64,000 nt of DNA, from NCBI GenBank assembly GCA_029762625.1, contig JARVGI010000008.1, positions 7,739-71,738 of the forward strand. The letters run 5' to 3'. Positions 55,016 to 63,472 of this stretch are shown here, one piece after another. The position numbers were made by a program, and so were the translations under genes. The stretch's first letter is position 1; each line of letters starts with the position of its first letter. Source of the DNA: Methanomicrobiaceae archaeon (lineage in GTDB: Archaea; Halobacteriota; Methanomicrobia; Methanomicrobiales; Methanomicrobiaceae). The notes under the pieces were generated by a model. That model made no database searches and was not told the DNA's origin. It was given only the letters and a program-made list of their open reading frames with translations.

Positions 55016-55828
55016 ATGGAGAGACTGATTCAGAGACTTTCCCGATCAAGCCTCTTTTCGGCGACTTTTCTTGCGATTTCAGCCGCCCTGGTCATTTTTA
55101 TGGGCATCGTCATCGGGGGGCTCGTCCTCTATCCATCACAATCCCAGCTTCTTGCCAGCATCACGTCTCCGGAGATTTTCTTTGCGATCCAGCTCTCCCT
55201 GGTAACTTCAGCGGTCTCCACCGCGCTCTGTATCATTATCGCTGTCCCTGTCGCCTATGCGATGACCAGGTTCTCGTTTCCCGCCAAATCGCTCGCCAAT
55301 GTCATCATGAATCTCCCCCTCTCCCTCCCGCCGCTCGTGGCGGGTGTCGCCCTGCTGATCTTCTTCGGCCCGTCCCTTATCGGCACAATGCTGAGGAGTT
55401 CGGGCATCGATGTCGTCTTCACCGTTACCGCCATCATCGTGGCGCAGTTCTTCGTGAACGTTCCCTACATGATACGTATCACCCGCTCTGCTTTTGCGGT
55501 GATCAATCCCCGTTATGAGTACGTTGCACGAACCCTCGGGTGCTCCGAGTGGAGCGCATTCAGGCAGATCACCCTCCCGCTTGCGGCAAAAGGGCTGATC
55601 GCGGGGCTGGTCATCACCTGGTCAAAATCCATCGGTGAATTCGGGGCAGTGCTTCTGCTCGCAGGGGCCACGACAATGAAGACGGAAACCCTCCCCATCG
55701 CCGTCTACCTGAACATATCCACCGGAGACCTGAACGAGGCCATCGCGGCATCGATCGTGCTCATCGGCATCGCGCTCATTTCGCTCCTGATCTTCGAGCA
55801 TTACGGCGACGGGACACAGGTCATCTAG
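55016..55828 (+). CDS. modB: Molybdate/tungstate-type ABC transporter permease
   Basis: This 270-residue inner-membrane permease has five or six TM helices. The EAA-type loop is visible as YVARTLGCSEWSAFRQITLPLAAKGLIAG, and the N-terminal TM region includes IFFAIQLSLVTSAVSTAL and NLPLSLPPLVAGVALLIFFG. AGGGTAAGG precedes the ATG. A 130-bp spacer separates it from modA. modC follows after 9 nt. Confidence 0.9.
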   Translation: MERLIQRLSRSSLFSATFLAISAALVIFMGIVIGGLVLYPSQSQLLASITSPEIFFAIQLSLVTSAVSTALCIIIAVPVAYAMTRFSFPAKSLANVIMNLPLSLPPLVAGVALLIFFGPSLIGTMLRSSGIDVVFTVTAIIVAQFFVNVPYMIRITRSAFAVINPRYEYVARTLGCSEWSAFRQITLPLAAKGLIAGLVITWSKSIGEFGAVLLLAGATTMKTETLPIAVYLNISTGDLNEAIAASIVLIGIALISLLIFEHYGDGTQVI

Positions 55829-55837
55829 GAGGCACGT

Positions 55838-56887
55838 ATGCTGCAGATCACCGGACTTATTAAAACCCTCGGAAATTTCTCACTCAATGGGGTGAACCTG
55901 CATATCGAAGAGGGCGAGTACTTCCTTATCCTGGGACCGACCGGTGCAGGAAAGACTATCCTTCTCGAGACGATCGCGGGCATATACTCCCCGGATGGGG
56001 GGACCATCATCCTTCAGAACCGCGATATCACCAGTACCGACCCGAAAAACCGCGGTATCGGGATGGTCTACCAGGACTACATGCTCTTTCCCCACCTGAC
56101 CGTCGAGGAGAATATCGGGTTCGGACTCCGGCAGCGGCACATTGATCTAGCGACGATCCGGAACAAGGTCAGAGAAACCGCGGAGATGCTCGGTATCTGG
56201 CACCTGCGGGAGCGATATCCCGATACCCTCTCCGGCGGCGAGCAGCAGCGGGCGGCGATCGCACGCGCTCTCGCGCTCGGACCGCAGGTCCTCCTTCTGG
56301 ACGAACCGCTCTCGGCGCTCGATGTCACCACCAGGGAACGGCTGCGCCGGGAACTGAGGACCATTCACGGGATGATGAAGACCACAATTATCCACATTAC
56401 CCATCACTTCGAGGATATATTTGCCCTCGCAGACAGGGTGGCGATCATGCAGAACGGCACCATCGTGCAGGTGGGTACGCCCGAGGAGATCTTCCAGCGC
56501 CCAGAAACCGAGTTCGTCGCCTTGTTCACCGGCATGGAAAACCTCTTCCACGGCATTTCACGACGCAGGGACGGGGAGGCGCTGATCGATGTGGGCCCGA
56601 TCAGTATCCAGACCGTCGCCGAGATCGAGGGCGACGTCTATGTTGGTATCCGGCCTGAGGAGGTGATCGTCTCCCGTGAACCGTTCGAGTCCAGCGCCGT
56701 CAACACCTTCCGGGGCACGGTGACAGAAATACAGCAGAACGGCATGTTCTCACGGATTGTGGTGGATGCAGGGGTCCCCTTCGTCTGCGCCCTGACACGG
56801 CAGAGTATCCGGCGGCTGGGACTGGCCGAAGGAGAAACGGTCTATCTCACCTTCAAGGCATCAGCGGTCCACGCCTTTCCCGGATAA
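55838..56887 (+). CDS. modC: Molybdate/tungstate-type ABC transporter ATPase with TOBE domain
   Basis: This 349-residue nucleotide-binding subunit has Walker A GPTGAGKTILL (about 33-43), Q-loop YQDYMLFP, signature LSGGEQQRAAIARAL, Walker B LLLDEPLSALD and the H-loop in IHITHHFED. The C-terminal 120 residues (YVGIRPEEVIVS and on) are a TOBE regulatory domain that can bind the oxyanion. A strong TAGGAGG SD precedes the ATG. No modE-like gene is adjacent. Confidence 0.93.
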   Translation: MLQITGLIKTLGNFSLNGVNLHIEEGEYFLILGPTGAGKTILLETIAGIYSPDGGTIILQNRDITSTDPKNRGIGMVYQDYMLFPHLTVEENIGFGLRQRHIDLATIRNKVRETAEMLGIWHLRERYPDTLSGGEQQRAAIARALALGPQVLLLDEPLSALDVTTRERLRRELRTIHGMMKTTIIHITHHFEDIFALADRVAIMQNGTIVQVGTPEEIFQRPETEFVALFTGMENLFHGISRRRDGEALIDVGPISIQTVAEIEGDVYVGIRPEEVIVSREPFESSAVNTFRGTVTEIQQNGMFSRIVVDAGVPFVCALTRQSIRRLGLAEGETVYLTFKASAVHAFPG

Positions 56888-57113
56888 CAACCCCCCGGCT
56901 CCGGGAGCATGTCCCCACGTGGCCGGCCCGGTGCCTTGGAGCGATCCGCCTCTCCCTCGACGGCGAACCAGCATGCTGCCTGTCGCCACATGGAATCGCG
57001 TTCCACGGGAATGCCCTAGCCACAGGTGTCTCTTTCCAGAAAATGAAATGGCAACGTTTAACGTGGAAGGCTCGCAATGAGAGGTTACCAAAAACGCCCA
57101 CACATGATCATCC

Positions 57114-58979
57114 ATGAAGAGATTCATACGCCGCTATATCGAGAATGATACCTTCACCCGCCATATCATGGTGGTCATCCTCGTCCTCTTCATCGCGATC
57201 ATCGGGATATTTTCCGCGGTTTCGTTTCTGGCGACGCAGGAGGATCTCATCGCCAGTTACCAGGCATCGCAGCGCCAGAGCGAAGAGGGGCTCGCCTCTT
57301 CCCTGGTGCTCGTGGATAAGGGACTGGCATTGTTCGAAGCGTTTCCGGACGATGCCATGCGGGAGGCACTGGAAGAAGTGCGCAGGGCCTATGAAGCGGC
57401 GGGGAACGACCCCGGGATGGTCGATTATGCCGCCCTGCAAGCGAGACTGCAGGGATCATTTGACGGGACGATAGAATTCTACGTGATAAATGAGACCGGC
57501 GTCATCGAGTATTCCACATACGAGAACGATATTGGCGTTGATTTCAAGCGGTGGCCGGAGTACTACGCCAGGTACACGGATGTCCGGCTCGGCGACGCGT
57601 TCTCCGCAGACAGGGGCACGTTCGGCACGCAGGGGGTTCTGCGAAAGTTTGCCTTTCTCCCCATGCCCGACCACCGCTATGTCGTGCAAATGAGTCTTGC
57701 GTCCCCCGAGTTCCACGCGATCCGGGAGGAATTCTCGTACCAGATGGCATTGCAGCAGTGCATGCACCTCAACCCCGATATCGCCGAGATCCGCCTCTTC
57801 GACCGCATGCCCCGCTGCCGGTGCAACGCCACCTCGGGGTTCTTTCCCTCCGACTACGATCCCGGGGCCGAGGTCGTGGCAATGGTAAATCGGGCGTTTA
57901 CAACAGAGATGCCGCAGGAAATCTCAATCCCTGCGGATGAAACCAGTATCCGGTACATCTATCTCGACATGCCGGACAGCGGGTGTTTATCGTCAACCAA
58001 CCTGGATCTCGTAGCCCAGATCACCTATTCACAACACGCCCTGAATCTCGCGGTTGCCGGACAGCTGCTCTATCACAGCATCATTGCGCTTGCCGCCATC
58101 ATGCTCGGCGGGGTTGTCGCCTTCGGTGCCTCCCGGTACGTATCCAGGCCGGTTACCATGCTTACCGAAGACGTAAAAGCCATTGCGGACGGCGATCTCG
58201 ACTATCCCATCAGGACGCCCTGGAACAGCGATATCAGGGCACTATCCCGCAATATCGCTTTCCTGGTGGCGTGCCTGAAGGATAACCTCGCCAAGGTCGG
58301 GCAGTACAGCGACCACCTCGAGCAGATCATCAACGACCGGACGGCGAGGTTGCAGGAGACCACCGTCGAGCTCAACCGCTATCTCGACATCCTGAAGTAC
58401 TCGACGAGAAACGCAAGCTCCGAGATACAATCGTATCTCACGCTCCAGAAAGCCTCGCTCGAAGACGCAGACACGTCGCTTCTCGATGCCGCCCTTGCCA
58501 CCGCCCACCGCACGGAGAGGACCATCGCGACCATTTACGCACTGCGCAGGGCATCGATGTTCGGCGAATCCCCCCGCCTGCACCCGATCGATCTCAAAGA
58601 GGCCATAGGAGAAGCAATCCGCGACCACCACGCCTCCGTGCGCTTCACGGGGGACAGCGTTATGGTGTACGCCGACGAACTGCTGACACTCGCCGTGTTC
58701 AACCTGATCCAGTTCTGTACCAGGGTAAACGATCACGGTGATGTCAGCATCGCGACCGATGAGAAAGAAGGCACCGCAGACGTCCGCATCACGCTTTCGG
58801 CGCAGGAATCCACGCCCTCACAGACGATTGATAACAGTGGCCAGGGGCTCTCCCGGCACCCGGAACTCGAGATGGCCCGCCTCATCCTGCAGAGGTACGG
58901 AAGCGATCTGCATGTCGATCCCGGTCGCGATATGGGCGACCTGCTCGCGATTGCCTTCACGCTTACCAGAGCGCCATGA
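57114..58979 (+). CDS. Membrane sensor with dCache-like domain, HAMP and degenerate kinase core
   Basis: This 621-residue protein has a TM at about 19-40, a large extracytoplasmic sensor domain (about 45-305, with a cysteine group RCRCNATSG and another near SGCLSS), a second TM at about 320-340 and a HAMP linker (about 340-395, SRPVTMLTEDVKAIADGDLDY). The last 200 residues look like a histidine kinase core, but the phospho-accepting histidine is missing (LKYSTRNASSEIQSYL where an H-box should be) and the N box is NLIQFCTRVND. It may therefore be a pseudokinase partner or a converted receptor. No regulator adjoins. Confidence 0.8.
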   Translation: MKRFIRRYIENDTFTRHIMVVILVLFIAIIGIFSAVSFLATQEDLIASYQASQRQSEEGLASSLVLVDKGLALFEAFPDDAMREALEEVRRAYEAAGNDPGMVDYAALQARLQGSFDGTIEFYVINETGVIEYSTYENDIGVDFKRWPEYYARYTDVRLGDAFSADRGTFGTQGVLRKFAFLPMPDHRYVVQMSLASPEFHAIREEFSYQMALQQCMHLNPDIAEIRLFDRMPRCRCNATSGFFPSDYDPGAEVVAMVNRAFTTEMPQEISIPADETSIRYIYLDMPDSGCLSSTNLDLVAQITYSQHALNLAVAGQLLYHSIIALAAIMLGGVVAFGASRYVSRPVTMLTEDVKAIADGDLDYPIRTPWNSDIRALSRNIAFLVACLKDNLAKVGQYSDHLEQIINDRTARLQETTVELNRYLDILKYSTRNASSEIQSYLTLQKASLEDADTSLLDAALATAHRTERTIATIYALRRASMFGESPRLHPIDLKEAIGEAIRDHHASVRFTGDSVMVYADELLTLAVFNLIQFCTRVNDHGDVSIATDEKEGTADVRITLSAQESTPSQTIDNSGQGLSRHPELEMARLILQRYGSDLHVDPGRDMGDLLAIAFTLTRAP

Positions 58980-58996
58980 ACCCCCTTGCCGGGGCA

Positions 58997-61000
58997 TCAT
59001 CCCAGCCGCGAGAGTTCCAGAATATGTACGCCGGGCATCTCTTCCCCGAGCCAGAAGATACGCTTCCTGCCGTCCGAGAAGTCCCATCCCCCCCGTACCA
59101 TCCACACGATTTCCTTTTCCCGTGATTTCCCGCATTTCACCGGGTATTTAAGGATACCGCTGTACCGGGAATTTTGTGCGACTTTCCTGTGTATTTCCTG
59201 GGCATGACCGCTGGCTCCGCCGGAAAGGCAGTCCTCGAACCAGTTTTTCCCGACCAACGCAGACGGGGATCTCTCGAACATGTCGCACGCACTGGTATTC
59301 GCCGCCACGATCGTCCCGTTCTCCTGCACCGTCACCATGGCGATATGCATGAGCTCGAGGCACCTTTGCGTCAATTCGGTCTGATTATGGAGCAATTTTT
59401 CAATCTCCCGGCTCTCAATCATGGAGATATTCAGAACTTCCCGATACTTCATCAGCTGCCGCTCATGCTCCACCAGTTTCTGCATCAGGGTCTGGTTCGC
59501 CTTCTTCAGGGACAAATCCACACTGCGTTTCCCGAGCGCCACCACCGCCTGGTTCAGGAAGGCCTCCACAAGTTCAGGATCATTCAGCGCAGATTCTCGT
59601 GGGGTGCAGATGATCACAATCCCCGCGGGCGAATCGCCCCTGAAGAACGCCATTTTATAGAAGTCTTCGTACCCGTACCCGGCGATTGTTTCGATAAATT
59701 CCCGCCGTTCCCCATCCACCAACAATTCCAGAAAGGACGCTGTATCAAGATGCACCAGCTTTCCAGATCTCAGGAACACCGCCTTGTTCTCCGGGATCAG
59801 GCACACTCCCTGCGGGTGGTTGCCGAGGAATTTCTGGAGCAGGGGATCATATTGTTCAAGCCCCTTTATCACTTGATTCTGCCATTTCCCCGACCGTTCA
59901 TCCATCGCATCGATCACAACGATCGCCCCGGGAATGATGCCGGTCAACTGGTCTGCGACGAACTCATAGGGATCTTCATCCTCCGGGTAATCGAGAAACG
60001 AGAGCGCCATCTGAGAGAGAAATTCGAGATTTTTGTGGTTTTCCAGGATTTTATCCTTGTATTTCACCTTGTAGGTGCGATCGAGGACGATGGAGAGCAC
60101 CAACGTCCTGCCATCAAGAGAAATGAGGTGGGAATAGATCTCTACCGGGATATTTGTGCCTGATTTATCGAACAGGCCTCCCTCCATCCGTAAACATTCG
60201 CCACCCCCGAGATCATCGAGGGCGGTTGACCCCTCGGTGATCCGTGGGGGGGCTCTGAGCAGATCGGTCACGGTCAGGGAAAGCAGTTCTTCACGAGAGA
60301 ACCCCAATTTCTCACAGGCGAAGGTGTTGGCCTCGAAAATCGGTCCAGGAACGCCTTCTTTCGAGATCTCATGGACAAAAATCATGGCGCAGGAGTTATC
60401 GAACAGGGTCCGGAACCTGCGCTCGCTTTCCTCGAGCAGAATTCTCGATCGATATTCCCCGGTGATATCCTCGAGAAAGATGATCTGGCCATCCTTCCCC
60501 GTCCCAAGGGCGACAGGTACGAACCTTCCCCTCAGGTATGCTGTTTCGCCATCCCGATTCACCACAAATTCATCGTCGATGCACGCTCCTGCAGTGGCGG
60601 CGCGCACTGCCTCAAAGAACGTCCCGGGCATCCCGGAAAGCCGCGCCTCATGCAATGACCGGCCTGCCATTTCCCCCGGAGAAAGCCCAAAAAATGCATT
60701 GCAGGCCTGGTTTGCCAGCAGGACCTTGCCCGCGTCATCCACCACGATGATACTATCCGGAAAATTATCGGCGATATGTACAAGGGGGACTTTTTTCGCA
60801 TGACAGAAGACTTTGGCAGCCCCGACGGTCTTCATCTCCACCTGCCCTGTGGCAAACAAGATTTCTAAGTATTTGGCAACTGAATTCCGGTTGATACCGG
60901 TTTCACGGGCCAGTTTCGAGATTGATATGCCCCCGGGGTGCCCGCGAATCGCATTGGTCAGCCGCCGTATTGTCTGGTCGTCCTCCGATATATTCACCAC
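58997..61000 (-). CDS. HTH-PAS sensory regulator with multiple PAS/GAF domains
   Basis: This 667-residue soluble protein of a Methanomicrobiales-type design has an N-terminal winged helix (ISISKLARETGINRNSVAKYLEIL, about residues 23-45). Next come PAS domains (FPDSIIVVDDAGKVLLANQ at about 78-96; FRTLFDNSCAMIFVHE), a GAF-like part (FVADQLTGIIPGAIVVIDAM) and a last PAS (IAMVTVQENGTIVAANTSACDMFERSP). No histidine kinase core is present. The frame is open to a TTG at 61237, but GGGGGAG ahead of GTG 61000 and a TATA box 50 bp before it support the shorter start. Confidence 0.82.
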   Translation of the reverse strand: MVNISEDDQTIRRLTNAIRGHPGGISISKLARETGINRNSVAKYLEILFATGQVEMKTVGAAKVFCHAKKVPLVHIADNFPDSIIVVDDAGKVLLANQACNAFFGLSPGEMAGRSLHEARLSGMPGTFFEAVRAATAGACIDDEFVVNRDGETAYLRGRFVPVALGTGKDGQIIFLEDITGEYRSRILLEESERRFRTLFDNSCAMIFVHEISKEGVPGPIFEANTFACEKLGFSREELLSLTVTDLLRAPPRITEGSTALDDLGGGECLRMEGGLFDKSGTNIPVEIYSHLISLDGRTLVLSIVLDRTYKVKYKDKILENHKNLEFLSQMALSFLDYPEDEDPYEFVADQLTGIIPGAIVVIDAMDERSGKWQNQVIKGLEQYDPLLQKFLGNHPQGVCLIPENKAVFLRSGKLVHLDTASFLELLVDGERREFIETIAGYGYEDFYKMAFFRGDSPAGIVIICTPRESALNDPELVEAFLNQAVVALGKRSVDLSLKKANQTLMQKLVEHERQLMKYREVLNISMIESREIEKLLHNQTELTQRCLELMHIAMVTVQENGTIVAANTSACDMFERSPSALVGKNWFEDCLSGGASGHAQEIHRKVAQNSRYSGILKYPVKCGKSREKEIVWMVRGGWDFSDGRKRIFWLGEEMPGVHILELSRLG

Positions 61001-61049
61001 CTGTATACTCCCCCGGAACCTCTCGTATGCATGTTCATCGTTTTCAATA

Positions 61050-61057
61050 ATTTTATA
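61050..61057 (-). promoter_or_regulatory. TATA box of the HTH-PAS gene
   Basis: The minus strand reads TATAAAAT here, 50 bp before the GTG at 61000. The site lies inside the frame of the longer ORF, so the longer start would not be transcribed from it. Confidence 0.5.
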
Positions 61058-61202
61058 CTGGAATAAAAGACTGTCTACACGTGTAACCTTAACCTTGTGG
61101 CCTTCTGGGTCATACTGCAAAAGGAATGGGGGAGAACTCAATACCTCCCCCAAAATAGTGTCGAAATAACGTGTGTTGCACCGTATGTGAACGAACTGTG
61201 CG

Positions 61203-61580
61203 CTACCTGTTGTACACCTCCCTGAACAGTTCGGCAAACATGTCCTTTCCCTCGGAGAGTGCCAGCTTCACCTGTGCCACGCCCTCGGGATCGTCGATCT
61301 TCATCAGGGCGCTTGCCGCCATCGCCCTGTGAAACTCATCCTCCCCGGAATGCAGCTCATCTACGAGAACGGGGACCGCTTTTTTATTTCCGATTTCAGA
61401 AATTGCCCACATTGCCGCGACTTTCGCAACAGAACCGTTCCGCACGATATCCATCAGCGGATCCAGAGCGGGAGGGCCCATCTTCGCAATTGCCATGGCC
61501 ACGTACCATCGCCTGCCGATCTCCGCGTTCTCGAGTTCCCCCAGCAGCATGTGCAGCAATTCCTCATCCTTGATCATCAT
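61203..61580 (-). CDS. HEAT-repeat protein
   Basis: This roughly 125-residue protein consists of three or four HEAT/PBS-lyase repeats (MAIAKMGPPALDPLMDIVRNG, AMWAISEIGNKKAVPVLVDELHSG, MAASALMKIDDPEGVAQVKLALSEG). I place the start at the ATG at 61580, where MIKDEELLHM begins; the frame is open 16 codons further upstream, without an SD. It is upstream of, and in line with, the HTH-PAS gene, which has its own promoter. Confidence 0.8.
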   Translation of the reverse strand: MMIKDEELLHMLLGELENAEIGRRWYVAMAIAKMGPPALDPLMDIVRNGSVAKVAAMWAISEIGNKKAVPVLVDELHSGEDEFHRAMAASALMKIDDPEGVAQVKLALSEGKDMFAELFREVYNR

Positions 61581-62225
61581 CACCACCCGTGCCCGCACGG
61601 TTACAGCTCGATTTGAAGAACGGCGCACAGAAGAGAACGTCCCTTACGGTGCGCTCGTCCAGTCCAACTCAGGCAATTGGATTCAATACAGGCACAAAAT
61701 TCACTTCAATTGCCCGTTAAATAGTATTTTGCCCTGCACAACCGTTTGTATTGCCGTGCATTACTGCCATGCAATTCGTATGATAACCCCCGGATCGCCG
61801 GGGTTTCGGGGGAGTGCGAGGTCCAGGGCACTTTTCAGGGCCCCATACCTGCGATCCAGGCCTCTGTCGTTCCATTGTTCCGTTCAGGACGCCGCCGTGC
61901 CCCCAATCTCATGCTGCCCGCCCGGCGGCCGGGCCCGGTCCAGGATCGCCGTGATGGCGGCGGCAGGGGCCCTGCGCGCCGAATCCGGCGCGGACGGCGC
62001 GATGATGCAGCTCCTCCGGGATTCATTCAATCCGCATCTTTTCTCGGACCAGCCGTTGGGGATTGATTATATGCAATAAAAAAGGAGAGAGGTCATGCCG
62101 GCGAACGGCACCCCAGCACGTCGTACCAGGCGGAGGCCAGCGCTTGCAGGAGGGATGGCGCCCCATCCAGCGAATGGTTCCGGCCCGGCGCCGGATCGGC
62201 ATGGATTTATAGGAGCACTCATAAC
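61581..62225. other. Gene-poor intergenic region
   Basis: No gene can be supported in about 645 bp. One plus-strand frame ends in a protein-like stretch (AAAGALRAESGADGAMMQLLRD, stop near 62079), but it has no SD and its upstream part is low quality. AT-rich sequence near 61710-61740 could be a promoter. Confidence 0.45.
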
Positions 62226-62243
62226 AGACTGATTAGTCAATCT
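62226..62243. promoter_or_regulatory. Probable TetR operator
   Basis: AGACTGATTAGTCAATCT is an 18-bp imperfect palindrome in which 14 of 18 positions match the reverse complement. It lies 14 bp before the aldo/keto reductase start and 1.2 kb before a TetR-family gene in the same direction. This is a typical operator position for a TetR-controlled operon. Confidence 0.6.
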
Positions 62244-62257
62244 AACACGTGATGCAC

Positions 62258-63466
62258 ATGCTCTACCGGACCGTCCCCAAAACCGGCGACCGTCTCTCCA
62301 TTCTCGGATTCGGCTGCATGAGGCTGCCAAAAAAGGGAGGGAAGATCGATGTTGAGCGGGCCACCCGGCAGGTGCGCATCGCAATCGACCGCGGGGTCAA
62401 CTACATCGACACCGCGGTGCCCTACCACAACGGGGAGAGCGAACCGTTTCTCGGGCAGGCGCTGGCCGACGGCTACCGGGAGAAGGTCTTCCTGGCCACC
62501 AAGCTCCCCCCGTGGCAGGTGCACCGCCCCGAGGATATGGACCGCATCCTCGACGCCCAGCTGGAGCGCCTGCGCACCGACCATATCGACTACTACCTCG
62601 TCCACAGCCTCGATGCCAGGAGCTGGGAGAAGATGGACGGACTGGGGGTGCGGGAGTTCCTCGACCGGGCGAAGGCAGAAGGAAAGATTGTCAACGCCGG
62701 CTTCTCCTTCCACGGGGACCTGGCAGCGTTCCGGGAGATCGTCGGCGCCTACCCCTGGGAGTTCTGCCAGATCCAGTACAACATCCTCGACGAGCACAAC
62801 CAGGCGGGCACGGAAGGGCTGCGGTATGCCAGTGAGCGGGGGCTTGCGGTCATCATCATGGAGCCCCTCCGGGGCGGCAGGCTGGCACGCCGCGTCCCCA
62901 CCGCAGTGCAGGCGATCTACGATCAGGCCGAAATCGAGCGAACCCCCGCCGCATGGGCGCTGCGCTGGGTCTGGGACCACCCCGAGGTGACGGTGGTCCT
63001 CTCCGGGATGAACGAGGAAGCGCACATCGACGAGAACCTGGCCACCGCCGATGCAGCCCTCCCCGGTTCGCTCGACCCGGAGGAGCACGCCCTGATCGAC
63101 CGGGTGAAGGAGACCTACCGGGCACTGATGCAGGTCGACTGCACGGGCTGCAACTACTGTATGCCCTGCCCCGCCGGCGTCAACATCCCCGAATGCTTCA
63201 GCTTCTACAACAACTACCACATGTTCGAGAACAGGACAGAGACCAAGATCATGTACCTGGGGCGCCTCGGGGGGATCCTGGGCACCGAGGCCTATGCCGG
63301 GCTGTGCAGGTCCTGCGGCAAATGCGAGAAGGCCTGCCCCCAGCACCTGCCCATCCGGGACCTCATCGGTGATGTCTCCCGCACCTTCGAAGGAAGAACG
63401 ATGAAGATCAAGGTGCCCCTGATGAAGGTGGCCTTCTCTCTTGCGCAACGACGGCTGATCCGCTGA
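62258..63466 (+). CDS. Aldo/keto reductase with ferredoxin-like cysteine domain
   Basis: This 402-residue enzyme has an N-terminal aldo/keto reductase barrel (about 1-285, LSILGFGCMRLPKKGG, YIDTAVPYHNGESE, LATKLPP, and NAGFSFHG) and a C-terminal iron-sulfur region. The latter has CTGCNYCMPCPAGVNIPECFS (first cluster-like motif, about residue 297) and GLCRSCGKCEKACPQHLPIRDLI (second). Two GTG/ATG starts precede it, but the ATG at 62258 follows GTGAT and matches the family start (MLYRTVPK). A TetR gene follows 6 nt downstream. Confidence 0.92.
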   Translation: MLYRTVPKTGDRLSILGFGCMRLPKKGGKIDVERATRQVRIAIDRGVNYIDTAVPYHNGESEPFLGQALADGYREKVFLATKLPPWQVHRPEDMDRILDAQLERLRTDHIDYYLVHSLDARSWEKMDGLGVREFLDRAKAEGKIVNAGFSFHGDLAAFREIVGAYPWEFCQIQYNILDEHNQAGTEGLRYASERGLAVIIMEPLRGGRLARRVPTAVQAIYDQAEIERTPAAWALRWVWDHPEVTVVLSGMNEEAHIDENLATADAALPGSLDPEEHALIDRVKETYRALMQVDCTGCNYCMPCPAGVNIPECFSFYNNYHMFENRTETKIMYLGRLGGILGTEAYAGLCRSCGKCEKACPQHLPIRDLIGDVSRTFEGRTMKIKVPLMKVAFSLAQRRLIR

Positions 63467-63472
63467 ACGATT

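Noticed and set aside
61746-62066. Open frame between the HEAT gene and the reductase
   Set aside because: No SD, arginine-rich composition, and no match to any family I know; only its final part in the other frame looks protein-like.
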